A stretch of 64,000 bases of DNA, from the NCBI GenBank assembly GCA_002104985.1, contig MCGO01000122.1:1-64000 (forward strand), read 5' to 3'. The stretch comes from Rhizoclosmatium globosum. Lineage: Eukaryota > Chytridiomycota > Chytridiomycetes > Chytridiales > Chytriomycetaceae. A program made the translations under genes and the position numbers. Every line of letters starts with the position of its first letter. Position 1 is the first letter of the stretch. Below, in pieces: positions 1 through 11,534 of this stretch. The notes below the pieces were generated by a model. The model saw only the letters and a list, made by a program, of their open reading frames with translations, did no database searches and had not been told where the DNA came from.

Positions 1-51
1 GTCGTCCTATATTATGACAGCATTAGAAGTCCCCACGTGGTGTGTGAATAC

Positions 52-583
52 TCACAAGTCCGGTACTACCCAGTCCGCTGAAGCCAGATCCTTTTCGTCA
101 GGAGGATTTCCTAACACTGGCACAATCGTATCTCGATGTTCGCTATGTCGTAACACATCCCATATCGACTTCCCAGAGTCACTTGTTACCCCACAATCCG
201 CTCCGTTCTCAATCAGCCTTTCCACAACTTGAACATGTCCATTTGAGGCAGCCCACATAATAGGAGTCCATCCCTCTTGTTGCCATCCATCAGTGGTTCG
301 TACAGCCAATCACTCTAAGCGGAACACACTCACTTGAATCCCTGCTGTTCACATCAGCGCCACTGACGATCAATAGTTCTACTACGTCTTGTATCCCCAA
401 CAGGATGCGTGGAGTATCGAGTTGAGTCCGTCAGAGTCTTTGGCGTTCACAACTTCTCAACACTTCCGGTGCCAGTGTCCGCAATAGATCACTTAATTTC
501 GCATAATCGCCGTTCGAAGAGAGATGGATCAAGTCGTCTTTGCATTCAGGATCAGGTGGAAAATAAGGGGTCGCATTTGGCAT
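52..583 (-). pseudogene. Ankyrin-repeat gene remnant with frame breaks
   Basis: Read on the minus strand from an ATG at 583, three frames must be stitched to follow the protein. The first gives a start-like segment (MPNATPYFPPDPE). A second frame reads VVNAKDSDGLNSILHA. A third reads DVVELLIVSGADVNSRD, and downstream GWTPIMWAASNGHVQVVERL then LIENGADCGV, which are typical ankyrin helices and loops. One break lies at the C4 run at 395-398, where one extra base would restore frame. I found no GT-AG intron of normal size that explains the breaks. Either this is a decayed ankyrin gene or the assembly has homopolymer errors here. The 3' end may continue beyond position 52 or the window edge. Confidence 0.5.
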
Positions 584-618
584 TGGTACTTGTTCTCAAC
601 TTTCATTCTTCTCCTCAG

Positions 619-1470
619 TCAAACAATCTGCCGAAAACACGTTCCACTCTCTTCCTCTTCATCACTTTGGATGTCACGGGAATGCTTGTGAATTCCGCAC
701 ACCAAACATATAACTCCTCCTGGCTCTCTCCAGCCACATCCCTTATTCCCAATAACCACATGCCCCTTCAAGAATGAATCCCTCACGATATTCAACCAAT
801 CCACTTTAGCTCGCCATAATTGCATGACACCCTCTTCAACATCACACACGTCCTGTCCTTCAAACCATCGCTCAACGTGCAGTCGGACCGCGTCTTCTTG
901 GAGTGGCTGGAATCGAGCAACCTAAACCATTTAATTCCTTGTTTATGCTATTGATACTTCCCGCAAGTACCACTTTCCCATCCACATCTGTGCCTCCTGT
1001 ACAGAGCGGTGAAATTGATGTAGATACAATGGTAGGCGTTGGAATCCGTTGTACAAGCTTGAACAAAAGGCAGCGTTTAAGAATAGAGTTTAAAAAGGTT
1101 CAAAATTCACCTCCAAATCAATCCGATATCTCAAACCCCTCTCAAAGAGGTTAACCACAAACGAAACGCGTCGAAACATGGGATTGCCAACCATGCACAC
1201 AATATTTCCAATGTTGAAGACTTGTATCGCTCGAACGTTTTCAAATCGAGAATACATTGCAGAGGTACTTGGATCATGCGGATGCGAGTGGCGAATAAAA
1301 CATCCTGGAGCATATGAGGAAAGAACAAGTGTGTCGGAGGTAGGTAAGAGGGTTTTGAATTGGATGGTTGTGGTTTTTGGTGGCTGTTGATGTGACAAGG
1401 ATCCCCAGTGCCAAACAAGAAGTGCGCGTTGCTTCAAACTTGAACGTTTCAACGTGGCCAAGGTCGTTTG
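619..1470 (-). pseudogene. Unidentified coding remnant, frame-broken
   Basis: Three overlapping minus-strand reading frames look protein-coding in composition but do not join: about 1461-1090, 1095-900 and 900-619. The first break is at the A5 run at 1092-1096, where one added base gives an unbroken reading from VNFEP into LNSILKRCLLFKLVQR. A second lies near 905. The last segment contains an acidic DEEEES stretch and ends at 619. I do not recognise the family. It may be the 5' part of the ankyrin gene at 52-583 or a separate gene. From 1470 to 1820 I see no convincing gene. Confidence 0.3.
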
Positions 1471-1821
1471 TGAGTGAGTAGGAAGTAAGTAGAATGTCGC
1501 GAAGAAGGAGAAGTGGAGTTTTTGAGGGAATCAGAAGCTTTCTTGAGCATTGTTTGGAAGGAAATATCAGATGATCGTTGCTATTGGATAGATCGTTGAT
1601 GCTGTGGATGGAAAGGGTTGTGTGGAACAACAGCATTTCTTCCGTGGTTTCTTGAACGTCATATCACAACATCAAAATCCAATAAACATAGAATGATAGA
1701 AAACAGTATACTATGCATTAATTCACGCACAATAAAACCCAATAAATAGAGTAACTCGACTTCTCTTTCGTTCTTTTTTGTTCTTGCTCTCCTTTTTTCA
1801 ACCACAAACACGAAACTTAAG

Positions 1822-2858
1822 ATGGCCGAAGAGGACAAACCAATTGAGGTGCGAACGACCAGTCCTGTGATGGATTATCCCCAACGTTCAACATCGAGTG
1901 AAAGGAGGAGTGATGGCGACGGAGTTCTGGCAAGGATTGGTGGAAGCGAAACTGCGGAGGCCCTTGCCACAAGCTGTTGCCGCAACTTAACAGGGTCCCA
2001 GTGTACCTTCTCTCAACCCGATTGGATCTCTTATCGCTTCGTTGGATACTGCCTTTCCACTCCATGGCCAATACCCAAGCATCTAAACTCATACCAAACA
2101 ACCCATCTAAACCCTGGTCCTGAAATAGAACCCAGCTACCGATGCCGGTGCCGATGGAGACGACGGTGAAGTCGAGGCTTCCCCAGAAGTCCACTTTGAG
2201 CCAGTTGTCAAGCTTGAGCAGCTTGAGGAAGTGAAGACATTCGAAGAAGACGAGGACGTTCTTTTCAAATGTAATACCCAACCATTTATACCTTCAATAG
2301 CTTATGTCAGTAATATTCTAGGCGCGCCAAGCTCTTCCGTTTCGATAAGCCAAACAACGAATGGAAGGAACGTGGAACTGGAGACGTCAAGCTCCTCCAA
2401 CACAAGGAAACAAAGAAGATTCGTGTCCTTATGAGACGTGACAAGACACACAAGATTTGTGCCAACCACTACCGTGCGTCTTACTCCCCTGCTTTTCTTG
2501 TTATCATATGCTGAATTCGTTCCCCACAGTCACACAAGAAATGAAGTTGAGCCCAAATGTCGGTTCTGACCGTTCCTGGGTTTACTCTGTTGCTGCTGAC
2601 TTTGCCGAGGGTGAGGCTCGTCAAGAACTTTTGGCTATTCGTTTCGGAAACTCTGAGAGTACGTGTTGCTATACTTCAATTGAATCTGACAATTATTTAT
2701 GGTTTATAGACGCTGATAAGTTCAAGGAGGAATTCACCAAGTGCCAAGCCAAGAACTTGGAGCTTGAGAATGCTGAATTGGTGGCTGCTGGAAAGGAGCC
2801 AAAGGCTGCCGCTGCTGCTGACGATGAGGATGACGAAGAGGAGGAGACTGACCTCTGA
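1822..2858 (+). CDS. RANBP1: Ran-binding protein 1 (RanBP1/Yrb1)
   Basis: Stimulates RanGAP-mediated GTP hydrolysis on Ran and helps release export complexes at the cytoplasmic face of the nuclear pore. The Ran-binding domain is nearly complete: [20 protein letters not shown], then [40 protein letters not shown] and a C-terminal lysine-rich then acidic tail ([12 protein letters not shown]). Exons by splice signals: 1822-1848, 2129-2270, 2322-2473, 2530-2658, 2710-2858. Exons 1, 3, 4 and 5 join in frame. The second junction does not: one base is missing before the donor at 2271, and an extra A in the AAA at 2267-2269 would give the family-typical K-M-R-A-K. I read this as an indel or sequence error rather than alternative splicing. 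The identity is firm. Confidence 0.93.
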
Positions 2859-2897
2859 GCTGCGTCAAATGAATTCGTATCGAAGAATTGGGAGATC

Positions 2898-2903
2898 AAT
2901 AAA
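2898..2903 (+). terminator. Poly(A) signal of the RanBP1 gene
   Basis: AATAAA lies 40 bases after the RanBP1 stop codon and 118 bases before the next gene on the same strand, the normal place for a cleavage and polyadenylation signal. Confidence 0.5.
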
Positions 2904-3021
2904 TAGCATTTGGTTCTTGTATTTAACCTAGTTTTTGGTATTTAAATCGGTATGATCCGGAGTTGGCGGAGGAGATGACGTCACTTCCGCTTCTCCAAGA
3001 AGTCTCCCTCAAATCCAACAA

Positions 3022-6000
3022 ATGACCCAACACAAAATCCGGGTATTCATCGACCGTGGCGGAACATTCACGGACTGTATCGCTTTCCTTCCCGATGGAT
3101 CAACAAAGGTTATCAAGCTTCTCAGTGAAGACCCTTCAAACTACAAGGACGCCCCAACCGAGGCAATCCGCAGAATCAAAGAGTTTGCTTCAGGCAAATC
3201 CATCCCGCGCACAGAGAAGCTGGACACGTCAGACATTGGTTAGGACTTGCGCTAATGAAGAGCACCTCATGATATCTAAACAACCACTCTTCCCATCTCA
3301 ATAGAGCTGATTCGAATGGGAACAACAGTTGCTACCAATGCCCTCCTCGAGAGAAAGGGTGAACCAGTTGCGTTGCTGGTCACCAAAGGATTCAAAGACA
3401 TTCTCCACATTCAAAACCAAGCTCGTCCAAAGATCTTCGACCTTGAAATTAACATGCCAGGAGTATTGTATGAGCAGGTTATCGAGGTTGATGAACGTGT
3501 GAGTCTTGTTGGGTACACGGCTCATCCAGATGGGATCGTCAAGGAGGAGGATGTGAAAGGAAAGGAGGGCTATGTGAAAGGTGTAACGGGAGAATGGGTT
3601 CGGATCTTGAAGAAACCAGGTAATGATCACATTCCCTTTATGTAATTCCTTGGCACCAGTTGAACATGAACCTCCTCAACTCATAGATCTTAAGGAAATC
3701 GAAGCCTCTTTGAAATCAATCTACACATCCGGGATTCGCAGTATCGCCATCTGCTTGATGCATTCCTACACTTTCAACGACCATGAACTCCAAATCGCCA
3801 CCCTCGCAAAATCTCTTGGATTCACTCACATTTCTACGTCATCCACATTAACTCCAATGATCAAACTCGTACCTCGTGGAAACTCAGCCGTCTCAGACGC
3901 GTACCTCACGCCATCCATCAAGACTTACATTTCTGGTTTCTCATCAGGCTTCGACAGCGGACTGCAGTCTGGATCCGTGCGTGTACAGTTTATGAAGTCA
4001 GATGGTGGTCTTGCGGACGTGAAGGACTTTTCGGGACTTGGGGCGATTCTCTCTGGACCTGCTGGTGGCGTTGTTGGGTATGCTTTGACGAGTTATGATC
4101 CTGATTCGGGTACACCTGTAATTGGATTTGATATGGGAGGAACAAGTACTGATGTGAGTCGGTATGCTGGACGGTATGACCATGTGTTTGAGACTACGAC
4201 TGCTGGGGTGACGATCCAGGCTCCCCAGTTGGATATCAATACTGTTGCTGCTGGTGGTGGATCGCGGTTGTTCTTTAGGAACGGAATGTTTGTGGTTGGG
4301 TACGTTGAAAACTTTAACTTGGTGTCCTCTAACCCTTAAATCAGACCTGAGAGTGCTGGTGCAAACCCTGGACCTACATGTTACAAAAAGGGCGGCCCAC
4401 TCGCAATCACTGACGCGAACTTGCTGCTGGGCCGTTTGATTCCATCTTACTTCCCAAAAATCTTTGGAAAGACTGAATCCGAATCACTTGATCTGTCTGC
4501 AACTCGCTCCGCTTTTGAAAAACTCGCAGCTGAGATTAACGGCGTTCCTATTTCCCCCAAACGTGCCAGCCGTAAATCGGCGGCTGCAACCGCAACTCCT
4601 GTGGAAACAGGACGTCCAACCATGTCTCTTGATGAAATCGCCTATGGATTCGTTGAAGTCGCCAATGAAGCCATGTGTCGTCCAATCCGTCAGCTCACCC
4701 AGGCAAAGGGACACGACACATCCAAGCATATTCTTGCTTGTTTCGGAGGAGCAGGAGGACAACATGCTTGCGCTATTGCAAAGTCTTTGGGAATCAAAAC
4801 GATTTTGATTCACAGACACAGTGCCATTTTGAGTGCATATGGGTTGTCTTTGGCTGACATTGTTCATGAAGTGCAGGAGCCAAGGTATTTTCACAAGAGA
4901 TCAAAGTCTATGTACTAATTTTTCATCCAACAGTCAAGAAGTCTTCGACTTGTCAAAGTTGTCCAATATCCAGGCTCGTATTGACTCGCTTGCCAAAGAT
5001 GCCAAAGAACATCTCCTATCCCAAGGATTCACTGAATCTCACATTGTCATCGAACCGTACCTGAACCTTCGCTACCAAGGCACTGATACTTCAATGATGA
5101 CTCTGAAGCCCACCGGAAGCTACGACTTCCTTTCCGTATTTGTTGCAAACCACAAGCAAGAATTTGGTTTCACACTCCCAGACCGCCCCGTAATCATCGA
5201 CGACATTCGTATCCGCGCCATCGGGAAGGGAACTGAAACCGAAAAGAAAGCCAGCGGCGCAACTGTCCACAAGGAAGTGAAATCTCTTCCTCGTCGTAGA
5301 GTAGACAAGGAAAAGGCCAGCTCCATCGAACAAACATACTGGAAATCTCTGGGTCGTGTAGACACTCCTGTTTTTATGTTGTCTAACCTCGAGAAGGGAG
5401 ACGAAATCGTTGGGCCCGCTTTGATTATTGACGCTACAGCAACGATCGTTGTGGAGCCATCATGCACTGCACTCATCACATCAGAGCACGTAGTTATTCT
5501 TGTTGATGCTGGTACCAAGACCACCGATTCATCTGTATCGAAATCACAAATCGTACAAGACCCAATCCTCCTCTCCGTGTTCGGACACCGCTTCATGTCC
5601 ATCGCAGAACAAATGGGGCGTACTCTCCAAAAAACTGCCATTTCCACAAACATCAAAGAACGTCTTGACTTTTCGTGTGCCCTGTTTGGTCCTGACGGAG
5701 GTCTCGTCGCCAATGCACCACATATTCCAGTCCACCTTGGTTCAATGCAAGAAGCTGTCCGTTGGCAAATGACTCACTTGAAGGGCCAGTTGAAGGATGG
5801 TGATGTTCTCATGACAAACCATCCAGCGGCTGGTGGATCTCACCTGCCAGATATTACTATTATCACTCCAGTGTTTTCAGGCGGGGAGGTTGTATTCTTT
5901 GTCGCTTCTCGTGGTCACCATGCCGATATTGGAGGTATCCAACCAGGTTCAATGCCTCCAAACAGTTGTGAATTGTTCCAAGAAGGAGCTGCCGTCAAGT

Positions 6001-7274
6001 CTTTCCATCTTGTTCGTGGCGGTGTGTTTGACGAAAAAGGAGTGACTAAGATTTTAGTGGACGAACCAGCACAATATGAAGGGTGCAGCGGATCCCGTTG
6101 TCTGAGTGACAACTTGAGTGACTTGAAAGCACAAGTCGCTGCAAACCAACGTGGAATTTCTCTTGTCCAAGGCCTGATTTCAGAATACTCGCTTCCAGTA
6201 GTGCAAGCATACATGGGTTTTATCCGCGAGAACGCGGAGCTCGCCGTGCGTGCAATGTTGAAAACTGTTTCCTCCAAAACGGGACGCGTCCTTGAGGCTA
6301 CTGACCGCATGGACGACGGATCCACCCTTCGCCTGAAAATTGAAATCGACCCATCAACCGGTAGTGCAACTTTTGACTTCTCAGGAACTTCAAAAGAAGT
6401 ATATGGAAACACAAACGCACCAAAAAGTGTTACATACTCAGCTATCATTTATTGTCTCCGCTGCCTTATCAACCTCGACATGCCACTGAACCAAGGCGCT
6501 TTACAACCCATCACCGTAGTAATTCCAGAAGGATGCATGCTCTCCCCATCAGAAACCGCAGCCGTTGTCGGTGGAAACGTTCTCACATCCCAAAGACTCT
6601 GTGACGTTGTCCTAAAAGCCTTTGGAGCCTGCGCCGCGTCCCAAGGCTGCTGCAACAACTTCACCTTCGGGTCCGGGGGAAAAGACAAGAACGGAAACGT
6701 GAAGGACGGATTCGGATACTACGAAACAATCGCGGGTGGATCCGGTGCAGGACCAACATGGAACGGCCGAAGTGGAGTCCACACGCACATGACAAACACT
6801 CGCATCACCGACCCTGAAATCCTGGAACGTCGATACCCTGTCCTCTTGAAACAGTTTGGACTTCGTCCTGGATCTGGAGGTAACGGCCTGTACAAGGGAG
6901 GAGATGGTGTTATTCGTGAACTCGAGTTTTTGGAAACGTTGAATGTTAGTATGTTGAGTGAACGCCGTGTTTTCCAGCCATATGGTTTGGAAGGTGGTGA
7001 GCCTGGTGAAGCTGGGTTGAACTTGTTGATTCGTAAGGGACAGCCTGCTGTCAACTTTGGGGGAAAGAATGCAACTATCGTTCATCCTGGAGATGTGATT
7101 CGTATCGAAACTCCAGGAGGGGGTGGCTATGGAGTTGTTGAACGAGGAACCGGAAAGAAGGATGCTTTGAAGAGAAAAAGCTCTCAGTCTGCGTCTCCAT
7201 CTACTCGAGCCAAGTCAGTTAGAATTGCAGGTGGTAGTTTGGCGAATATGGAAGAGGCCCAAAATGATTTTTGA
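3022..7274 (+). CDS. OPLAH: 5-oxoprolinase (ATP-dependent)
   Basis: Hydrolyses 5-oxo-L-proline to glutamate with ATP in the gamma-glutamyl/glutathione cycle, in the cytosol. About 1,300 residues, the family's usual size. Domain order is hydantoinase A N-terminal ([11 protein letters not shown]), hydantoinase A/oxoprolinase core ([27 protein letters not shown]), then hydantoinase B ([43 protein letters not shown]). Exons: 3022-3238, 3305-3619, 3660-4299, 4345-4884, 4934-7274; every GT-AG junction restores the frame. The last exon holds all of the B domain. The start at 3022 puts the DxGGTFTD-type motif near residue 10, as in other members. A basic Ser-rich tail ([18 protein letters not shown]) follows the domain and is likely disordered. 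Confidence 0.95.
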
Positions 7275-7460
7275 TTTGAAGTTGAATAACATTTGATTGA
7301 GTTCAGTTAATTTCTTCTGATAATCAATATTTCGTAATGGATATATGACGAAACACTGACGTATCTGAGGTCACCAAGAGAGAAGCCAATGTTTCAGTGA
7401 TGAGTCACGTAGCATCCAAAAACTATCACCAAACCAGTTCTCCAGTGCACACACAGCCAA

Positions 7461-7649
7461 ATGTCCTTCAAGAGTCTAAAACCACCTCTTGAATCTTATG
7501 GAATCGTTTTCCTAGCCTGCTTTACAATCCCTTTTGGTATATGGGTTGCTCGCAAGAACCTTCGATCTGACGCTGACTTGCGGCTGGCAGCCATCAAAGA
7601 TCCGCAACAGAAACCTGTAACCAATTACTATTTCAACTATAAAGATTAA
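7461..7649 (+). CDS. Small single-TM protein, unknown
   Basis: A 62-residue ORF with one predicted membrane segment (SYGIVFLACFTIPFGIWVA) followed by a basic stretch and a polar tail ending NYYFNYKD. Size and layout resemble accessory subunits of mitochondrial membrane complexes or assembly factors, but I cannot name the family. It sits alone between 5-oxoprolinase (same strand) and a convergent hydrolase gene; an AATAAA at about 7707 could serve it. Position and composition support a real gene; there is no independent proof of expression. Confidence 0.5.
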   Translation: MSFKSLKPPLESYGIVFLACFTIPFGIWVARKNLRSDADLRLAAIKDPQQKPVTNYYFNYKD

Positions 7650-7735
7650 AGAGATGAATGCGAAATATTGTTTTTAGTCAATGCGTGCTTTTGTCAAATT
7701 CAAAGAAATAAAAGTAATCAACTGGACTCAAACTG

Positions 7736-8910
7736 TTAGTTGAATCCCTTGAGTACTTTCAAGAGGGTGCGGGCAGCATCTTCCCATCCGACATCAAGCA
7801 TTACATCATGAGCGCACTTCTGTGCCAGGATTTCTAATTGTTTTTTATGGTGAGTTACAAAACTATCAAACAAAAAGAAATATCACCTTTGACACCGTAC
7901 AAACTGGCAGTATGTGCAACGACTTGAGGAGTCATCAATCGATCCTCAGCTCCCCCAATCACAGCAACTCTCCCACCAACACGCTTCTTGACATTTTCTG
8001 CATTTGCAAACGTTCCTCGAATCAGAGACAAGGGCCATCCAAAACTTTCCACGTGTTCCAATTCCTCATAAAACTGGTCACCACTGGCAGAGTCAATAAG
8101 GAACTTTTCCGACAAGAAGGCACGATGCGCAAGAGCTTTCGTTGCAAGAGGAGGACGAACAGACCAGAGACGAGTAAGCATCAATGGATCCATACGGAAC
8201 CAGTTCATAAAAATGGACGCGCCACCTGTAGCCGGGAATGCAGCAAGAAGAACCAGAGCATGCACTTTAGCAAAGTCCTCTGGCGAGTCCAAGTAAATCT
8301 GAACAAGACCACCACCAGCCGAGTGGCCACAGAGAATCGGAGGAGGAAGTTTTGGATGAGCCTTTGAAATGTGAGTCAAAAAAACAGAGTCGAGGACTTT
8401 GCAGTAAGTTGATCATGGTGTCGCTGTGATTGATTTAAAAAGAGACAGTCGCTGAGAGTTTCCATGCGAAGGCATTGAAACAGCATATGCAGCCACGCCA
8501 TTTGCACCAAGAAAGTCGAGAAAGAGACGGAAACAGCGGGCAGAATGGAAGCCCCCATGCACTATGTTATGTGAAGGTTTAGCCAAAGAGTATCATGTTG
8601 AGTGTGATATCAGAGGGTGTGTCAGCCACTGTTGTCAAAGTCCAACGATTGAAAGTAAGTTAAAAAAGGGAGCCGTACCAAATAGAACGGACACAGTTGG
8701 ATTCGATGGACTCGAACGCAGAACTTCAACTTGGCCAAACTGCGTCGCAACTTGTTCTTCGACGATCGAATTTGGAAGTTTCGTCTTGAACGGCCGAGTT
8801 GCGCGTCGGTATTTCCAATCTGCGATCGAGTACGCACAGACACTCGCGACAACGGCGGCAACGGCGATTTGCGTGCGAGGGCTGAGGCGGCTGACGTGCT
8901 CAAGTAGCAT
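7736..8910 (-). CDS. Alpha/beta hydrolase (lipase-like), interrupted by TGA
   Basis: Likely a membrane-anchored serine hydrolase of the monoacylglycerol lipase/lysophospholipase type. The N-terminus has one hydrophobic segment (TQIAVAAVVASVCAYSIADW). After an intron (about 8672 to 8562) come the oxyanion strand VHGGFHSARC and AVSMPSHGNS. The nucleophile elbow is GHSAGGG, the acid is in GGAEDRLMTP and the His in KCAHDVMLD. A last intron near 7890-7840 precedes the final exon. Between HGNSQRLSLFKSITATP and KVLDSVFLTHISKAHP the same frame is kept but crosses a TGA at 8413-8415, where TGG would be expected. No intron removes it. The gene is either inactivated by one substitution or mis-sequenced. 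Other genes here clearly stop at TGA, so recoding is unlikely. Confidence 0.75.
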
Positions 8911-8987
8911 TTGTGGAAAAGAAAGATTGAAGAAAGAACCGAATAGATTTATAAAGTTATTAAATTACTCATTGTTTGTGGCACTGA

Positions 8988-9985
8988 TTGACCACAATGT
9001 TCTTGGAGACTAACAGTGTTCTAAAAACAGACCGCCAAACACAACAACGAATGTTCACAACCCTTGTCTACATAACAACATTCCTCATTTTCGGCGTCGC
9101 TGTTCCACTTTCCACGTATCCAATTTGGCGCAATGACATTGATCCACAGCGAACATCAGACAGGCGCCATCACTCAGCTGTCGTTGCAACTGCCAAAGTA
9201 ACCTTTGTCCTGTTTGAACTCGGGAAATTTGTATTCGGATCGAAAGCAACGGCGACGAATCCAAAGCTGCGATTGGCTGCAGCGCAGTTTGGTAATGTCA
9301 TTGTTCTCTTTGACAGAGTTTGAAACCTGACTTAAATGCACCGTAACCAACAGTGGCCTACGATGTACCGTGGATTGCAAAGTGGTTCATGGCAACAGCA
9401 ACAACAGACTTTATCCTTGGCTCACTCCCGTTTGAGACAAGGAAACAACGTGTGACTCAATGGAGACTTTACTTACTTGCTGCATACCTTCTATGCCACC
9501 TGATTGGTCTCACAGGCCACCTGCAAACACTGTACAAAGTATGGAGCGAGTCAACTGCCGGAACTGCGGGACGAACATTGGCTTCCTCCAACTCCTCCTC
9601 TTACACTCCAACCTCAACGCAGTCACCAGCCGCATCCGCAGCGCGTTCCCGCCTCCTAAATCAAACGCCAGGTCCTAACATATTCGGCATGACTGAATTG
9701 AAAACAACGCAAGAGAATGACGCCCTCAAACGCGAACTTGAAAAGAAGGCACCCAACACTGGTCTCGATGCAATGCTCGGGTTTGGGCTCAAACATGGTG
9801 CATCCGGTGTCGTTGGAGGTGTCGAGCGATTTTATGGGTCAGGCCAAAAGTTGGGCGGTGGTGATTCTCCTGGGTTGGGAGGATCAGGGTTGTTGAATAG
9901 GAATACTGGTAGCAGCGTTAGCAGCTCAAATAGTCTTGGGCAACGAAAAGAGCTGCGAGGATCTTATGAAAAGATCGATGATTGA
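8988..9985 (+). CDS. Multi-pass membrane protein, unknown
   Basis: Two exons, 8988-9291 and 9354-9985, joined in frame by a 62-nt GT-AG intron. Predicted membrane segments: TTLVYITTFLIFGVAVPLST near residue 25, one around VVATAKVTFVLFELGKFVF, and a third in WRLYLLAAYLLCHLIGL. The C-terminal 150 residues are low-complexity Ser/Thr/Gly with a charged helix (ENDALKRELEKKAP), probably cytosolic and disordered. I do not recognise the family. A second ATG at 8997 could also be used. It is divergent from the hydrolase gene on the other strand, with about 80 bases between starts, so the two may share a promoter. Confidence 0.6.
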
Positions 9986-10205
9986 GTGCATTGACGATTG
10001 ACTGAAGGGTTCAAATTTTGAATGGAGGCTGGCGGCTGAAAATCACGAGATCGGTCAAAATGCAACAGATTTACGTAATAAAATCGGGTGAATTTGAAAT
10101 ATTTTGAGGCTTGAAGAGAGATCGGTCACTTGAGCACGCATTGATAAACGTGTTTTTTCTTCGGATGGTAAATACGCTACCAAATAGTTCCAAAACTTCA
10201 AGATC

Positions 10206-11371
10206 ATGATGGTGCAAGGGGTTTTTCTTGCGAGCTTTCTCGCCAGCTCATTTGTTTCTGCGGCGGCTGAATTCAATGGCGAATACAACTGTATGGAAGA
10301 TGTGATCAGGGCTCGTGGTTTGGAGATCAAGTCTCTCGAGAGCAAACGTCGAGCTTCATGGTCCTATGAAGGTATTTGCTCTGCTTTACTCTACACCTGA
10401 AACAATTGTTTCTCATTTGATATTCTAAGGAGAAACTGGTGTCTCAAAGTGGGGAGAGTACAGCACCACGTGCATTACAGGGTGAGCTGAACACTGTCAA
10501 CCACATTCCACATTACATTAAAACAATTAATTAGAGAATACCAATCACCCATCAATTTCGACGGCGAAACATTTGCGATTGACAAGAAACCAACTCTTGA
10601 ATGGACAAACTTTACCAACAAGTTCGATTTCTTCAATAATGGAAGCACGGTTCAACTCGAACTCAAACAATCCCAACCCAACCTCTTAACCCATGAAATC
10701 GACAAGAGAGATTACACGGTTCAACAAGTCCACTTCCATTCCCCAAGTGAACACCATGTTGATAACAAATGTAAATCTTACCCCCTGCCCCCCAAATCCC
10801 AAATTCCTAAAACCCAGATCAACCCTTGTCAGATTTCCCTCTCGAAGCCCACTTTGTCCACGTCTCCGCCGACTCAAAACTCAACGTCATTGGTCTCTTT
10901 TTCGAAATCGGCCCTGAGGATAACCCCTGGATCCGTCAATTCGTAGACTTGCTTCCCGAAAAGGAAAACACAACCACGAAAATCGCGTCTCTCGATATGA
11001 CCTCTATTATCACTCAGATCTCGAATGCGCGTTTCTTTTCGTATACGGGCTCGTTGACTACACCGCCATGCACGGAAGGAGTTTTGTGGCTGGTTGCAAG
11101 GGAGCCGTTGAAGGTTTCGTTGGCGCAGTTGAATAAGTTGACCAAAGTCATGCCGTTCAATTCGAGAACCACACAGGCAAACAAGAGTGGAAAGAACGCG
11201 ACTGTGGCTCCTGTCGTTTCTGTATCTGCACCAGTTTCTTCACCGGTGCCAGTAGCTGCATCCGCGGCCGCTATCGCAACGGCGACGTCACAGAGAAGTG
11301 TGTTGGTCAGTAAGGCTACAAAGGCGTCTATTGTTATCTCATTGGTTATGTCATTGTTAATTCTTGTTTAA
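10206..11371 (+). CDS. Alpha-carbonic anhydrase 1, secreted, GPI-type tail
   Basis: Interconverts CO2 and bicarbonate. Exons 10206-10371, 10430-10481, 10535-10770 and 10833-11371. Signal peptide at residues 1-20 (FLASFLASSFVSAAA). The two N-terminal zinc histidines are in HFHSPSEHH and the third in PLEAHFVH. The family hallmarks GSLTTPPCTEGVLW and FNSRTTQ are present. After the enzyme domain comes a Ser/Ala/Pro-rich linker and a terminal hydrophobic segment (IVISLVMSLLILV), as in GPI-anchored wall or surface proteins. First of four paralogues in 6 kb; its short second exon of about 50 bases is shared with copy 2 but fused in copies 3 and 4. Surface CO2 capture or pH control is an inference. 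Confidence 0.93.
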
Positions 11372-11534
11372 AATTCTTTCACTATGTGTTACTTTGTCAT
11401 TCTATACGTATCTTTCACGAAAGGAATAAAGAATTTTGGACACGAACTCTTTGTTTGATTTTTAAGGGGAGATTGTGGCTCACGCGACTGGTATTTAATC
11501 AGAGCAATTGTCAGGCTTCCAATCTCCCCCCAAA

